NCBI RefSeq assembly: GCF_003545885.1
Contig: NZ_QHCT01000004.1
Location: forward strand, 277,001 to 341,000
Origin: Leptospira stimsonii
GTDB lineage: Bacteria > Spirochaetota > Leptospiria > Leptospirales > Leptospiraceae
DNA length: 64,000 nucleotides
Reading direction: 5' to 3'
Position 1 is the stretch's first letter; each line of letters begins with the position of its first letter. The notes beneath the pieces are model-generated. The model made no database searches, had not been told where the DNA came from, and saw nothing but the letters and a program-made list of their open reading frames with translations. The translations under genes were made by a program, and so were the position numbers. Shown here one piece after another: positions 25,838 to 35,820 of this stretch.

Positions 25838-27469
25838 ATGACACTGACTCGATCCCAGTTTTTAGAATACTTAGGGAAGGGAATCGGAGCTCTCGCTCTT
25901 GCAAAGACCGGCGGTCTTTTCGGCTCCGATAAAAGCACTAATAACAAACCTTCCATTCGTACCGTAAAAAATTCCTTTCCTAAGTTTCAACCGATCTCCG
26001 CGAGCGAACAGGATTCTTTGATTCTTCCTAACGGATATCGATACAATACGATCGCACTCTTCGGAGATCGTATCAACCCGCAAGGAGATACGTTCGGTTT
26101 TAATTCCGACTTCAATTGTTATCTTCCGTTTAACGGAAAAAAAGACAGCGGACTTCTCTGGAACAATCACGAAACGCTCGGCGTTTTGGAATATTACGTA
26201 AACGGCTACGATAGTCAGAAGCCGGGTCCGAATCTGAGAACGGACAAACAAATCGAACAGCATCTGTATGCGTTAGGCGGTTCGGTTATACGGGTTTCTA
26301 AGGAGAATGGAGAATGGAAGATGTCTCCCGATTCGAAATACGGAAGAAGAATCAACGGCCTTACTGAATTTCGTCTAACGGGTCCAGCCGCCGGAAGTCC
26401 GGTCGTAGGAAATACGAATCGTGTATTCGGAACCTTTGCGAACTGCGCGGGCGGAACTACCTTTTGGAAAACGATTCTTTCCTGCGAAGAAAACGTGGAA
26501 TGGGTGATAGAAGCCTGTAAACTTCCGAACGAAACACACTACGGCTGGGTGATCGAAGTCGATCCGTTCGATCCGAAGTCGACTCCCGTAAAACATACGG
26601 CTCTCGGTAGATTCTCGCATGAGAACGCGGCTCTTGTATTATCTCCGGAAGGAAAACTCGTTGTGTACATGGGCGACGACGCGAAGGATCAGTTCGTATA
26701 TAAGTTCATATCGAAGAATTCTTACGATCCTTCACTCGGAGCGGGCAATTCGAGTCTTTTGGAGGAAGGGATTCTTTACGCGGCCAATTTCGAGAAAGGA
26801 ACTTGGATTCCTCTGGATTTGGAAATCAATGAAACATTAAAAAATTCTAAATTAGAAAACGGCAAAAGAAGATTCTCTTCCCAAGCGGACGTTCTCGTTT
26901 ATTGCAGAGACGCGGCGAAAATCTGTGGAGCGACTCCGATGGACCGGCCGGAAGACATCGAAATTCATCCGATCGACGGAACGGTTTTTATCGCTATGAC
27001 GAACAACGATTCTCACGGAAATTTTTTCGGACAAATCGTAAGAATTCAGGAAAAGTCAGGCGACCACGCAGGATTGGAATTCGATTTCGAAGTGTTTGCC
27101 GCAGGCGGTCGAGGTTCCGGATTCGCCGCACCGGACAATCTCGCTTTCGATAAACAAGGAAATCTTTGGATGGTGACGGACGTTTCCCAAAAGAATCTCA
27201 ATCTTTCCGTATATAAGAAATTCGGCAATAACGGAATGTTCGTGATTCCGACTGCGGGATCGGATTCGGGGAGGGCGTTTCAGTTCGCTTCCGCTCCGAT
27301 CGGTTCGGAATTGACGGGGTTGTGGTTTACTCCGGACGAAAGAGAATTGTTCGTTTCCGTACAACATCCCGGAGAAACCACGAAGGATTATCGGAATCCG
27401 ACGAGTCATTGGCCTCAAGGCGGAAATTCCCTCCCGAAATCGGGAGTGGTTGCAATTTATCTAAAGTAG
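25838..27469 (+). CDS. PhoX-like (DUF839) secreted protein
   Basis: 543 residues of the PhoX/DUF839 beta-propeller family, which includes Ca/Fe-dependent alkaline phosphatases. Diagnostic blocks are LLWNNHETLG, SCEENVEW, RFSHENAAL, YMGDDAKDQFVYKFIS, DRPEDIEIHPIDGTVFIAMTNN and FAAPDNLAFDKQGNLWMVTD. The N-terminus (LTRSQFLEYLGKGIGALALAKTGGLFG) resembles a Tat-type leader, but only a T-R pair is present instead of R-R, so the export route is uncertain. Whether it has phosphatase activity is unproven. It is convergent with the STAS gene, 7 bp apart. Confidence 0.85.
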   Translation: MTLTRSQFLEYLGKGIGALALAKTGGLFGSDKSTNNKPSIRTVKNSFPKFQPISASEQDSLILPNGYRYNTIALFGDRINPQGDTFGFNSDFNCYLPFNGKKDSGLLWNNHETLGVLEYYVNGYDSQKPGPNLRTDKQIEQHLYALGGSVIRVSKENGEWKMSPDSKYGRRINGLTEFRLTGPAAGSPVVGNTNRVFGTFANCAGGTTFWKTILSCEENVEWVIEACKLPNETHYGWVIEVDPFDPKSTPVKHTALGRFSHENAALVLSPEGKLVVYMGDDAKDQFVYKFISKNSYDPSLGAGNSSLLEEGILYAANFEKGTWIPLDLEINETLKNSKLENGKRRFSSQADVLVYCRDAAKICGATPMDRPEDIEIHPIDGTVFIAMTNNDSHGNFFGQIVRIQEKSGDHAGLEFDFEVFAAGGRGSGFAAPDNLAFDKQGNLWMVTDVSQKNLNLSVYKKFGNNGMFVIPTAGSDSGRAFQFASAPIGSELTGLWFTPDERELFVSVQHPGETTKDYRNPTSHWPQGGNSLPKSGVVAIYLK

Positions 27470-27476
27470 TAAACGG

Positions 27477-27821
27477 TTATTTTTTGGCGACTTCGATCGC
27501 TTCCGCTTCCGATTCCAAATGGGTGAACGGTTTCCACAAGCCCAGAAGATTGAAGATCTGAATGACCTTGTCCGATGCTTCGGTGAGAAGAAGTTTTTTA
27601 CTTTCGTTTGCGAGTTTGTTTCTGAGTTCAAAGATCGCACGGATTCCGGAACTGGAAATGTATTTCAGTTCGGCGAGATTGAGAATCACGACGTCCGGAT
27701 GCGGAGGATCGATGATGTCTTTTTTAAAATCGGTAAAGCTACTTTCGTCCAGTCTTCCATCGAGCGTATAAACGAAAATTCCCGCAGATGTCTCTTTTAT
27801 TTTGATGGTCAATTGACTCAT
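27477..27821 (-). CDS. STAS-domain anti-sigma-factor antagonist
   Basis: A 114-residue single STAS domain of the RsbV/SpoIIAA type. The conserved phosphorylation segment is [19 protein letters not shown], with Ser in the S-S-G-I motif as the probable phosphoacceptor. It overlaps the upstream NAD-kinase-like gene by 4 bp, and both lie downstream of the SpoIIE-type phosphatase on the same strand. With the RsbW-like kinase encoded divergently nearby, this completes a partner-switching set. Confidence 0.9.
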   Translation of the reverse strand: MSQLTIKIKETSAGIFVYTLDGRLDESSFTDFKKDIIDPPHPDVVILNLAELKYISSSGIRAIFELRNKLANESKKLLLTEASDKVIQIFNLLGLWKPFTHLESEAEAIEVAKK

Positions 27822-28717
27822 AACTTACGAACCACTACATGTAATTTTTTTTCAGAGAGTTTAAAATCAGCTTTTGCGCCGGGTGGAAAATCGTAAATCG
27901 TTTCCGCAAGCGAGTCGATCGAAATTCCACCTTTCATTTCGGAAATTAAACTAAAACTATCCGAGACCGTAAAATGGTCCAGAGTATATCGAGTATGTTC
28001 TTTTTTCCGAAGCTCTCTACAATAGACTTTGAAAAACGGAGATTGTTTGTCAAAACTTGTATCCTTGTTTTCACAGGACATAACCCAACCCGTGGAACCG
28101 GCGCCCGTGTAGACCAGGAGTCCGGAGCATTTTTGTTCTTCCATTTCATCGCCGTGGCAGATAAAAAAACGGCTCGTAAGATCGGGACTATTGTTTCGAA
28201 TCGAAATCTCGCTGATTCCTTGTAGAGTGCTGACCTTTCTTCCGTCCGGATAATGGATCTTCACTTCGATCAAAGGCCATTCTTCGATCATCGCGTTTTT
28301 CCAACCGGTTTCCAACGCTTCTTTGATGTCTTCCACGTGAAATGAGAGGAGGGCGCCGACCGACGTGGGAGGATCGGAATTACACCCGAGGACGAGAGTG
28401 TCCACTGCGTGGTGCGCGACGTAAGTAAAATGATTGTCCCCGCCGAGCGCGATCACGAGGTCGAAGGAAGAAGGCGGAAATTCCTCCATGGATTTACGAA
28501 AGATAAAGGTGCTATCGGGGAAGAGTTTTTTGAGCGTTTCCCGATTTGAGACCTGTCTGAGATGCGATTCGTGGATTCTCGCAAAGGAGTCGTTTTGGAT
28601 CTTATAGATTCTTTGGAGAATTTCGAGAGAACCCCATTCTTCCAAATCCAATTCGAACTTGGTACGTTTCCCTAAAATGAGAACTCGTTTGACGGACTGT
28701 AATTTCTCCAAAGGCAT
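27818..28717 (-). CDS. NAD-kinase-like protein (divergent)
   Basis: 299 residues with the two landmarks of the NAD kinase/diacylglycerol kinase fold. [16 protein letters not shown] stands where the GGDGT motif is expected, and [13 protein letters not shown] where TPTGSTAY is expected. Both are altered: GGDN instead of GGDG, and TGAGSTGW as in mitochondrial NADK2-type proteins. It may phosphorylate NAD(H), or the altered GGD motif may mark a regulatory relative. The ATG at 28717 is preferred over a TTG 18 bp upstream. It is translationally coupled (ATGA) to the STAS gene, an unusual pairing. Confidence 0.72.
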   Translation of the reverse strand: MPLEKLQSVKRVLILGKRTKFELDLEEWGSLEILQRIYKIQNDSFARIHESHLRQVSNRETLKKLFPDSTFIFRKSMEEFPPSSFDLVIALGGDNHFTYVAHHAVDTLVLGCNSDPPTSVGALLSFHVEDIKEALETGWKNAMIEEWPLIEVKIHYPDGRKVSTLQGISEISIRNNSPDLTSRFFICHGDEMEEQKCSGLLVYTGAGSTGWVMSCENKDTSFDKQSPFFKVYCRELRKKEHTRYTLDHFTVSDSFSLISEMKGGISIDSLAETIYDFPPGAKADFKLSEKKLHVVVRKL

Positions 28718-28720
28718 TGA

Positions 28721-29029
28721 ATGATCCAAATACAAGATCCTTTGGAAAACAGAAACCCATTTTTCAGGTTCTCCGATCTTTTGTTTCCGCTCAAAAAAGA
28801 GGAGTCTTCTTTCGAAAACGTTTTCGGGAAAGAAGAATTTTTATACAATGCGATCTTTGCCGATCGAAAATCGGTCTATAAGAATGCGCTCGATTCTTTT
28901 CAAAAGGCTCGTAAGAATCGAACGCTTCGCTTCCGGATTAGACCAAAATCGTTTCCGAAGATACGTCCTGATCTAAGTCTTCGTCCCTCGCTTCTTTTTC
29001 GGCCACGAGGGCTTTTAGGTTCGTCATGA
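28721..29029 (+). CDS. Possible small protein between signalling genes (doubtful)
   Basis: A 102-codon frame starting at ATG with AAAGG 6 bp upstream. It fills the 220-bp space between the divergent NAD-kinase-like gene and the end of the SpoIIE gene. The first ~70 codons have normal-looking codon use ([29 protein letters not shown] reads as helix). The last 92 bp run antisense to the SpoIIE gene and give a low-complexity Arg/Pro/Leu tail. It could be a real gene, or an accident. Confidence 0.3.
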   Translation: MIQIQDPLENRNPFFRFSDLLFPLKKEESSFENVFGKEEFLYNAIFADRKSVYKNALDSFQKARKNRTLRFRIRPKSFPKIRPDLSLRPSLLFRPRGLLGSS

Positions 29030-31337
29030 TAGAGCGGAATTTGGAGCGATTCCCCACGAGTCTATAGAGTTCCACGAGGTGTTTCAGATTTCGGATATTC
29101 TCCGGCTCGCGGGAGCGAAGACGTTCCGAATATTCGATCGCCTTGGAATATTCTTTGATTTTACGCAACGTAAAAGAAGTATAATATAAGAATTCGTTGT
29201 CGAACGGAAACTTGCCCACGTAACTTTCGGAATATCCGGCGGCCGCGGAAAAATCCTTTTGATTGATACAAATTCTTGCGAGTTGTTTGTAAAGACCCGG
29301 ATCCGCGTCGCTTATGGAAAGCGCCTTTTCAAAAAGTTCTCTCGTCACTTTCAGATTCTTCTTACGGATTTCCTGGATTCCTTCCTTAACAAGGCGGTTG
29401 TATTCGTCTCCTGCCGAAGGAATTTTTTGCAAGGGGAGTTCCGCCTCGGTCTTATATGCGATTTTCATAATAGAAAGATCGTCTGTGACTTCTCCTGCGT
29501 GATGAAGAAGTTTTTCCAAATCGGCGAGGTCTCCGTTTGCGAGTTCCACGAGACGTAAGAATAAGGTTTCGTCTTCGTTCATAAACGTTTCATCGGAACC
29601 GGGTCTTTTCAGAAGTATGTCGTCTCTTCCGTCCGAGCCGATAAAAACGAAATCGTTCGGTTCTAGTTTAAACACTCGGATGATCGGCTCCGAAGCGTTT
29701 TCCGTAAAACCGATCTTTCGAAGAAGAAGTTCGTCATCCAGGAAGTTCGCCTTTCCGTCTCTGTAGAGAACCATCCAGGGATGTTCCGCGTTGATCGAAT
29801 ACAAGGCGCCCGTTTCCTGATCGAATAACGCGATCACTGCGGAAACGAGCATACTTCCGTCGAACGTTACGAAGACGTTCTGAAGTTCCGTATAACAGTC
29901 CTTTAACCATTTCTCCGGACTTTTTTTCTGATTGGAACGAGAAAGTTGTGTTCTTGTGATGATTGCCTTAAAAACGGTTCCCATCACCAAAGCTCCGCCG
30001 GCGCCTTGAATCGATTTACCCATCGCGTCCGCGTTGAGAATGACGAGATACGTTTTCCCCATCAGAGTGATTTCTTGAATGGAACAGAGATCTCCTCCGA
30101 TCTCGGAATTTTTCGTGCGGAATTGGAATTCCTTTTTTTGTTTGAGAACGGATTCTATTCTTGTGTTTTCATCCGAATATCGAAGCGAAGTGAGAGGTTG
30201 TATGAGAAGGGAAGTGAGGTAATAATCCCCGTCCTGTTTTTCCTTTAATGCTTGGACTTCGCTCAGAGTATCTTGTAGCTCTTGTGTCTTTTCTTCGACT
30301 TTTCTTTCCAGAGAAAGTTGGTGGTCCAAGAGTTCCTTTTTCATGTGTACGAAAACTTCTCCCATCTGACCGAGTTCGTCCGTTCGATCCAAATCGATGA
30401 TCGTGGTCTCGTCTTCGGATGGATTTTTCATCGCAAAGTTCAAGGCTTTGACTGCGTTGATGATGTCCCTCGAAAAAAGATACGATACGAGAAGAATTCC
30501 TATAAAAATCGAAAGCGCGAGAAGGCCACAGTAGATCCAGAGGTTTTGTGTGGTCGTGTGGAGTTCGGTCTCGTCGATCATAAGAACGAATTCGAGTGCT
30601 AAATTGGTAAGGCCTTTGTTCTCGTATGGAATTCTCGTGAGATAATAATACTTTCCGTCAAAGGCAAAGCGGGAGCCGTTTTTGAGAGAGGAAAGCGGGT
30701 GATTCTTCAGATAATTTTGGATTCGATCCCCGGAGACAGAGATTTGTTTGTCCTTTTCGTAGATCGCCATGTGGACGTCAGTGGAACCCGTGATGTTCTC
30801 CGTGAACTTTTGGTCGACGACCTGACCCACCAAAACGAGGGAACCGTTTCGTAGAGGCGATGTCATACGAAGTCCGAGGCCGCTGTGGCCGAGTTCGAGA
30901 GTGGAGGCGATTTTACCGTTAAGCGCTTCTTGGACGATTTTTTGTTTTGATTTATCGTCTCCGAAATCCGCGGGTCTGTGAAAACGATAAACGACTTTTC
31001 CGGAAGCGGAGATCACTTCGAAGATCGAAAGGTCGTATTGTTTCATGATTCCGAGAAAGTAATCCCTTTGTGAATCCAAGATGGCGCGGTTGTTCGAACC
31101 GGATTCTAAGATGGAAAGCGTTTTCGAATTTCGTTCCAGCTCTTTCAGCATAAAACGAATCGTTTCTTCCTTATGCCTGAGTTCTTTTTGAAAGTCCACG
31201 GATTTGTCGAGGGCGCGTTTATCCTGTGGTTCGTTTTTGACTCGGTCGATCATCTGAATGAAAGTAAACGCGAGAATGAGAACAAGAAACAACTGACTTG
31301 CGCTGAGGATTAAAAATATTTTTTGTCGGAAACTCAT
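28938..31337 (-). CDS. Membrane SpoIIE/RsbU-type PP2C phosphatase with HAMP and TPRs
   Basis: 799 residues. It has TM1 (IFLILSASQLFLVLILAFTFI), an extracytoplasmic sensor domain of ~230 residues (Cache-like), and TM2 (WIYCGLLALSIFIGILLVSYLF). A HAMP domain (DLDRTDELGQMGEVFVHMKKEL) and a coiled coil follow. The PP2C-type domain has the metal-binding patterns MGKSIQGAGGALVMG and FVFIGSDGRDDIL. The C-terminus has tetratricopeptide-like repeats (ARICINQKDFSAAAGYSESYVGKFPFDNEFLYYTSFTLRKIKEYSKAIEYSERL). It should sense an external signal and dephosphorylate a STAS protein, most simply the one encoded at 27477-27821. The TPR tail is an uncommon addition. Confidence 0.9.
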   Translation of the reverse strand: MSFRQKIFLILSASQLFLVLILAFTFIQMIDRVKNEPQDKRALDKSVDFQKELRHKEETIRFMLKELERNSKTLSILESGSNNRAILDSQRDYFLGIMKQYDLSIFEVISASGKVVYRFHRPADFGDDKSKQKIVQEALNGKIASTLELGHSGLGLRMTSPLRNGSLVLVGQVVDQKFTENITGSTDVHMAIYEKDKQISVSGDRIQNYLKNHPLSSLKNGSRFAFDGKYYYLTRIPYENKGLTNLALEFVLMIDETELHTTTQNLWIYCGLLALSIFIGILLVSYLFSRDIINAVKALNFAMKNPSEDETTIIDLDRTDELGQMGEVFVHMKKELLDHQLSLERKVEEKTQELQDTLSEVQALKEKQDGDYYLTSLLIQPLTSLRYSDENTRIESVLKQKKEFQFRTKNSEIGGDLCSIQEITLMGKTYLVILNADAMGKSIQGAGGALVMGTVFKAIITRTQLSRSNQKKSPEKWLKDCYTELQNVFVTFDGSMLVSAVIALFDQETGALYSINAEHPWMVLYRDGKANFLDDELLLRKIGFTENASEPIIRVFKLEPNDFVFIGSDGRDDILLKRPGSDETFMNEDETLFLRLVELANGDLADLEKLLHHAGEVTDDLSIMKIAYKTEAELPLQKIPSAGDEYNRLVKEGIQEIRKKNLKVTRELFEKALSISDADPGLYKQLARICINQKDFSAAAGYSESYVGKFPFDNEFLYYTSFTLRKIKEYSKAIEYSERLRSREPENIRNLKHLVELYRLVGNRSKFRSIMTNLKALVAEKEARDEDLDQDVSSETILV

Positions 31338-31500
31338 AAAAAACTCGCTCGGGTTCGAGATAAACTCAGTTCATTCGATTTCAAATGTTGAGAATTTTTT
31401 CATTGGGATCGAGCCGGTTCGAAAAAAAATTCTAAAGGTCAAAACTGGCTCAATTTGTTTTTTCAGCATCGAAAGTGAATTATCACTTGAACCCATAGCA

Positions 31501-32496
31501 GTGGAAGGTAGTTTAGAAATCCCCCGGTTTTCAGATCGGGAATGTGAAAATCTCGTTACAGAAATAAAGAGCTTTATGTCCCCAGAAGAGAAACGAATTC
31601 AAGAATTAGAAGATGAAAACAAAAAACTCAAACGGCAGATCGAAAACACGGCTCAATCCCCTTATCTAAAAAAGGGAATGGCAAGCGTAAGATATTACGC
31701 GAGAATTTTTCGGGAAGAAATCGTCGAAAACGAGATCCGTGGAAGGATTGACGAAAGTTTGGGAACCCTGTACGAGATTAAGAATTTCGTTCATCGTTAT
31801 TCGTCGTTAGCCGGTCTTGACCCGGATACGATTCGAATCATCGCGACCGAGGCCACACAAAACATAGTGGAGCACGGACAAGGAAAATACGCCGAAATTG
31901 AATTAGAATTACATAATGAAGTTGTAAATCCGTTTTTTAAGATGTCTTTCAAACACGAGATGAAACCCGGAATGAAATACACACTTTCTCAGATCAACGA
32001 GAACGTAAAAAAAGGGGATTTCTCCTCGGAACTTTTCGATATAGAAAGTTCCAGAGGAAGAGGGGAGTTTTTGATGAAAGAACTCGCCGACGAAAGAAGG
32101 GTTCTGAACGGAGTTGAAATCACTCCGGAAGGAAATAAAGTCCATTATTTCAAAAGGGTTTTGATCAATTATAGGGACCCAAAGGGACCGAGAGACGTAA
32201 CGAGTTTCGACGAGATCAAAGAAGAAATCGATCGGTTGGACCCGGAAGAAGCGCTCTGCTATTTTCATATCGATCACAGGAAGAGCAAATTGTCTTCCGT
32301 GACGATCGTAGTCACCGCTTCCAGAGAAACCAAACTCAGAACCATAATGGAAGAAGCCGGATTCTATCTTGTGCACAAGGATAAATATTACAGAGCCGTG
32401 TTTTGTTCTTTTGAGCCGACTCGGGAATTCACGCCCGGAGAATTGGAGAATTTATTCGAGAAGGTCCGTAAACAAGTGGAGATCGAAAAGGAATGA
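31501..32496 (+). CDS. RsbW-like anti-sigma-factor ATPase domain protein
   Basis: 331 residues. An N-terminal coiled coil ([21 protein letters not shown]) is followed by a GHKL/HATPase_c_2 domain. Its N-box reads [16 protein letters not shown] and its Gly-rich box [16 protein letters not shown]. The C-terminal ~120 residues are an additional domain without a recognised family. It is likely the serine kinase/anti-sigma arm of the partner switch formed with the divergent STAS and SpoIIE genes. GTG at 31501 is used; an ATG at 31576 before the coiled coil is an alternative. No sigma factor gene is in the window, so the final target is unknown. Confidence 0.8.
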   Translation: MEGSLEIPRFSDRECENLVTEIKSFMSPEEKRIQELEDENKKLKRQIENTAQSPYLKKGMASVRYYARIFREEIVENEIRGRIDESLGTLYEIKNFVHRYSSLAGLDPDTIRIIATEATQNIVEHGQGKYAEIELELHNEVVNPFFKMSFKHEMKPGMKYTLSQINENVKKGDFSSELFDIESSRGRGEFLMKELADERRVLNGVEITPEGNKVHYFKRVLINYRDPKGPRDVTSFDEIKEEIDRLDPEEALCYFHIDHRKSKLSSVTIVVTASRETKLRTIMEEAGFYLVHKDKYYRAVFCSFEPTREFTPGELENLFEKVRKQVEIEKE

Positions 32497-32966
32497 GTTC
32501 CGATTCCTCATCGGGGACCGGATTTCCGTTTCACCCGTTCCAGGATTTTCTTCTCGGCGAAGTCATTTTAAGAACATTAAAGGAATCGAATGTTGCCTCC
32601 GAAACCGCGGAAGAGGCCGTGCGTTCTCATCTTCCGCCGGGTCAAAAGGATTTCGTATTCACACCCAACGCAAAAAAACAAACGTTGATGAATCTTTATC
32701 CGGAGAAGATTCGCGGTTTTTTAAAAGCCGGAAAATCCGAAGAAATCAAAAACGAATTTAGGACGATGATCGCTTCCGAAGGGAAAATGGATCTTGCACT
32801 GGAACTTTTGGAATGGCTCTTTACCGGCTTTGAAGAAAAGAAATTATTAAACGAATTGTTTTCTCTTGTCTTAAACGAAAAGATTTCCTTTCCGGAAAAT
32901 TTTCTCGAGAATCTTAAGAAAAACTACGAAGAGGAAGTTCTAAAAGATCTGGAGAGTTTGGAATAG
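32493..32966 (+). CDS. Hypothetical protein coupled to the RsbW-like gene
   Basis: 157 residues, overlapping the preceding gene by ATGA. It is soluble and helical. A central segment is rich in Lys/Glu ([48 protein letters not shown]) and the C-terminus is acidic. No family is recognised. Translational coupling implies it works with the ATPase. Confidence 0.7.
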   Translation: MSSDSSSGTGFPFHPFQDFLLGEVILRTLKESNVASETAEEAVRSHLPPGQKDFVFTPNAKKQTLMNLYPEKIRGFLKAGKSEEIKNEFRTMIASEGKMDLALELLEWLFTGFEEKKLLNELFSLVLNEKISFPENFLENLKKNYEEEVLKDLESLE

Positions 32967-33054
32967 GATCTTTTTGAAAGACCGTTCTGAAAGTGTGAGT
33001 TCCTACTTTTTGTTTTCCAGCAAAGTCAAAGTCTTTCCGTAATTTTATCTCGGA

Positions 33055-33069
33055 CGGACTTAAAGTCCG
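33055..33069. repeat. Dispersed palindrome CGGACTT-N-AAGTCCG, copy B
   Basis: CGGACTT-A-AAGTCCG followed by TTTACAAGTAG. The 7-bp arms are identical to those of the copy at 14354-14368 and the right flank is closely similar. Confidence 0.7.
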
Positions 33070-33368
33070 TTTACAAGTAGTTTTTTCGAAGAATTCGTTT
33101 GTCGGAAGAATCGGTCCGGCCAGTTTGACCGCCGAAAGACGATCTCTCAATCCCAAGATTTCATTTAAGGTCTAACTCTGAAAGGACAGGGTGTAGGAAC
33201 TCCAATCAAAAATTAACAGAAGAGCTCTGGTTAAAGAATTCACAATGCTACACGATGCAATTTGTGGGAACTCCTGCGTTTCTGGTTACGAACCACAGAA
33301 GAGCAATGAATGAAGCGGCTCCTTGTTTCGGAACAAGACTTAAATAAGAAATTGGTTTATAAAATGAA

Positions 33369-33390
33369 AAGCCCGCCGAAAGGCGGGCTT
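33369..33390 (-). terminator. Rho-independent terminator of the desaturase gene
   Basis: Perfect 9-bp stem AAGCCCGCC / GGCGGGCTT with a four-base loop. On the reverse strand it is followed by TTTTCATTTT. It lies 17 bp past the desaturase stop. Confidence 0.9.
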
Positions 33391-33407
33391 GTTAATAGGA
33401 GCGATTC

Positions 33408-34223
33408 TTAGGCGGCTACGCTGGGAGAAGGGTCGACGATTACATCGGAACCGCGAAGAACTTTTTTCCCTTTTTCCGTCCAGACGGCTCTTTGGATCTT
33501 TATGATTCTTAGGAGATGAAGGACCTTCATCACTTGATAGGTTAAATCCAATTCAAACCAACGAAACGCAAAGTTCGGAGAATTCGGATGAGCATGATGG
33601 TTGTTCTGATACAATTCTCCGGCGATTAAAAAATCCACAAAGAGTGTGTTCATCGAATGATCCGGATTTTCTTTGTGGTTTCTGTAACCATACATATGTC
33701 CGCACCAATTTACAATCGCACCATGAATAGGCCCCATCAACCAGTGAATCGGAAGTAAAAGATACCAGCCGTATTGACCCGCAGGGACAAAGTAAAGATA
33801 GAATAACGTATAGAGAGTTCCGCAAGTTAAGCGAAATGTCCAAGAATCGCTGAGTTTGTCGATTGCAGGCCACTGCGGATAATTTCCACGGAAGTCCTTT
33901 TCGACGTTTGCTTTTTCGTCAAGGATCGCTTCGTAGTTAAGCGCCGTTTTCCACATCATATCCAAAAATCCCTTCGATGCGATCGGAGAATGTGGATCCT
34001 TCGCGGTATCGCTATATGCGTGGTGTTGTCTGTGCATGATCGCATAAGCGCGAGGGTTTAAAAAGGAAGAACCTTGAGCGACACAAGTAAAAAGATAAAA
34101 GAATTTTTCCCAAAACTTGTTCAGCTTAAACATCGCATGAGCGGCGTATCTGTGAAGAAAGAAGGATTGCGCAAACGCTGATAAAAACCAGTGCGCAAAA
34201 AAGAATGTTAGGATGATTGCCAT
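33408..34223 (-). CDS. Membrane fatty-acid desaturase (acyl-CoA/acyl-lipid type)
   Basis: A 271-residue integral-membrane di-iron desaturase. The histidine boxes are present: HRYAAH at 24-29, HRQHHAYSD at ~64-72 and NNHHAHP near 210. Four hydrophobic segments surround them. The reaction introduces a cis double bond (probably delta-9) into acyl chains, adjusting membrane fluidity; it needs O2 and an electron donor not encoded here. The spacing and length fit bacterial delta-9 desaturases. It is a single-gene unit with its own terminator. Confidence 0.92.
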   Translation of the reverse strand: MAIILTFFFAHWFLSAFAQSFFLHRYAAHAMFKLNKFWEKFFYLFTCVAQGSSFLNPRAYAIMHRQHHAYSDTAKDPHSPIASKGFLDMMWKTALNYEAILDEKANVEKDFRGNYPQWPAIDKLSDSWTFRLTCGTLYTLFYLYFVPAGQYGWYLLLPIHWLMGPIHGAIVNWCGHMYGYRNHKENPDHSMNTLFVDFLIAGELYQNNHHAHPNSPNFAFRWFELDLTYQVMKVLHLLRIIKIQRAVWTEKGKKVLRGSDVIVDPSPSVAA

Positions 34224-34421
34224 CGAATATTAGCTCCTATTGTATTCAATAGGAGCCGAACACCGATCGCGTGTTGCAAAAAAGTTTTGGAATTTTCTAA
34301 AAAAAGGATCCGAACTCGTTCCAAAAATCGATTTTCGAGGAAAAAAAAGAAGTTCTTTTCGAAACGCAAAAACGCCGACTTTTCCCGGAAAGGCAAAAAC
34401 CGAAGGGAATTCCCGACTTTT

Positions 34422-34742
34422 TTAAACAAAAGGTTCGATGGAAATGATTTTCCTTTTGGATCGTTTTAACCGGAATGCGAATGCCGCCCCTTTGATTTTA
34501 TTCCCTCCGGAAACGGTTGCGATTCCTTTGTAGAGATCCGAAACATCAGTCACTTTGGCGATCAACCACTGGCAAGGCGTGATTCTTCCGTACTTTCCAG
34601 TGCACGATATCCATCGTCCGTTCCAAGGTCGGGCACAACAATCGCACCATTTTGAGATCGTTTGGTTTTGCGATTTCGGTTGCAGAGAAGAATTTCGTCC
34701 CAATTTTATTTCTGTCGTGAACTTGAAGAGACTCTGCCTCAT
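34422..34742 (-). CDS. Possible small Cys-rich hypothetical protein
   Basis: 106 codons. The middle reads like real protein: SKWCDCCARPWNGRWISC followed by TGKYGRITPCQWLIAKVTD. Four cysteines and three tryptophans in about 30 residues could form a small metal or disulfide knot. The C-terminus is basic. No ribosome site precedes the ATG and an 80-codon frame lies on the opposite strand, so this call is tentative. Confidence 0.4.
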   Translation of the reverse strand: MRQSLFKFTTEIKLGRNSSLQPKSQNQTISKWCDCCARPWNGRWISCTGKYGRITPCQWLIAKVTDVSDLYKGIATVSGGNKIKGAAFAFRLKRSKRKIISIEPFV

Positions 34743-34889
34743 TTTTTATAAGAACGGAGCCACTCGCGGAATTCGATTCGGGTATAAGAACGTCTAAGAG
34801 GGAAAGCTTTGTAAGAGTAGAATGGGGTCGCTCCTTTGTTCAGTGTTTTTCTCGCCTGCCAACTCGGAAGCGTTTTGAAATCATCGATT

Positions 34890-35037
34890 GTCGGAGTTCC
34901 GACTCGGAAAAACTTTTTACTTGAAAGAATTAGAATTCTCTGATAGAGAAAAGTCTCTCGGAGTTTCCACCACCCACCCCTCCACCCAAGATCAGGGTGG
35001 GGTGAGGTTTTTTACGGTGGAATGTCGTTTTTCCGAC
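34890..35037 (+). repeat. Dispersed hairpin repeat, copy 3
   Basis: Starts with the perfect palindrome GTCGGAGTTCCGAC and ends with GTCGTTTTTCCGAC. The hairpin core CCACCC-AAGATCA-GGGTGG is identical to copy 1, followed by TTTTTTACGG. The left half has diverged more than in copies 1 and 2. Confidence 0.85.
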
Positions 35038-35162
35038 TGATTTGTCTCGAGACTCAGGGTAAGTGAATTCTGGAAAAAGAAAAGGCGAAGAACGACGAGC
35101 GTTTATCCCACTTAGATCGGATCAATTACAGAGAAATCGATTAGAAAGGAACGGAGAATTGA

Positions 35163-35813
35163 ATGAAAGAAAAGAAAATTGGAATTTTAGGATCGGGGAT
35201 CGTAGGTCAAACATTGGCCAATGGATTCCTAAAATATGGGGCGGAAGTTAAGATTGGGACCAGAGATCCTGAAAAACTCAAAGACTGGTTGTCCAAAGCA
35301 GGGAAGGGGGCTTCGGTCGGATCCTTCGGAGAAGCGGCGGCATTCGGAGAAATTCTCATTCTTGCTTCAAAAGGAAATGCGGCAAAGGATGTCTTAAAGC
35401 TCGCCGGAAACGATTTCCTAACCGGAAAGACGATCCTCGATACAACGAATCCGATCGGTGATCAAGCGCCTGTCAACGGCGTTCTTAATTTTTTCACAAC
35501 ATATAACGAATCTCTTATGGAGCAGATTCAAAAAGAATATCCAAAGTCGAATTTTGTGAAGTGTTTCAGTTCGGTCGGGAGTTCTTTGATGGTGGATCCT
35601 CAATTGAAAGGAGGAAAGCCGAGCATGTTTATCTGCGGGAATAACGAGAACGCAAAAAAACAAACGAAAGAGATCCTGGATACTTTCGGTTGGGAAACGG
35701 AGGACATGGGTAAAGTCGAAGCGGCCCGCGCAATCGAACCGCTTTGTATTCTCTGGTGTATTCCCGGATTCTTATCTCAATCCTGGACTCACGCTTTTAA
35801 ACTCTTAAAATAA
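35163..35813 (+). CDS. NADP oxidoreductase, coenzyme F420-dependent-like family
   Basis: 216 residues with an N-terminal Rossmann motif IGILGSGIVGQTLANGFLKYG (GxGxxG). GTRDPEKL favours NADP. LDTTNPIGD and FSSVGSSLMVDPQL match the NADP_Rossmann F420-dependent (Fno-like) family. Leptospira is not known to make F420, so an alternative substrate is likely; such proteins also include imine- or ferric-reductase-like members. It stands alone, convergent with the caspase-like gene by 7 bp. Confidence 0.82.
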   Translation: MKEKKIGILGSGIVGQTLANGFLKYGAEVKIGTRDPEKLKDWLSKAGKGASVGSFGEAAAFGEILILASKGNAAKDVLKLAGNDFLTGKTILDTTNPIGDQAPVNGVLNFFTTYNESLMEQIQKEYPKSNFVKCFSSVGSSLMVDPQLKGGKPSMFICGNNENAKKQTKEILDTFGWETEDMGKVEAARAIEPLCILWCIPGFLSQSWTHAFKLLK

Positions 35814-35820
35814 GGGACCA

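Larger units (their letters stand above)
32967..33407. other. Gene-free interval with dispersed repeats
   Basis: About 440 bp. It holds GTGAGTTCCTAC near 32996, the CGGACTT palindrome copy B (33055-33069), and a pair of opposed-looking motifs TGTAGGAACTCC (~33189) and TTTGTGGGAACTCCT (~33262). That pair resembles the interior of the MITE-like element at 39871-40032. The desaturase terminator closes the interval. No gene is supported. Confidence 0.6.
34224..35162. other. Gene-poor interval between desaturase and oxidoreductase
   Basis: About 940 bp. It contains a possible small reverse-strand gene (34422-34742), called separately with low confidence, and copy 3 of the hairpin repeat (34890-35037). 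The AT-rich run 34270-34430 has overlapping frames on both strands that look like chance. Confidence 0.5.
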
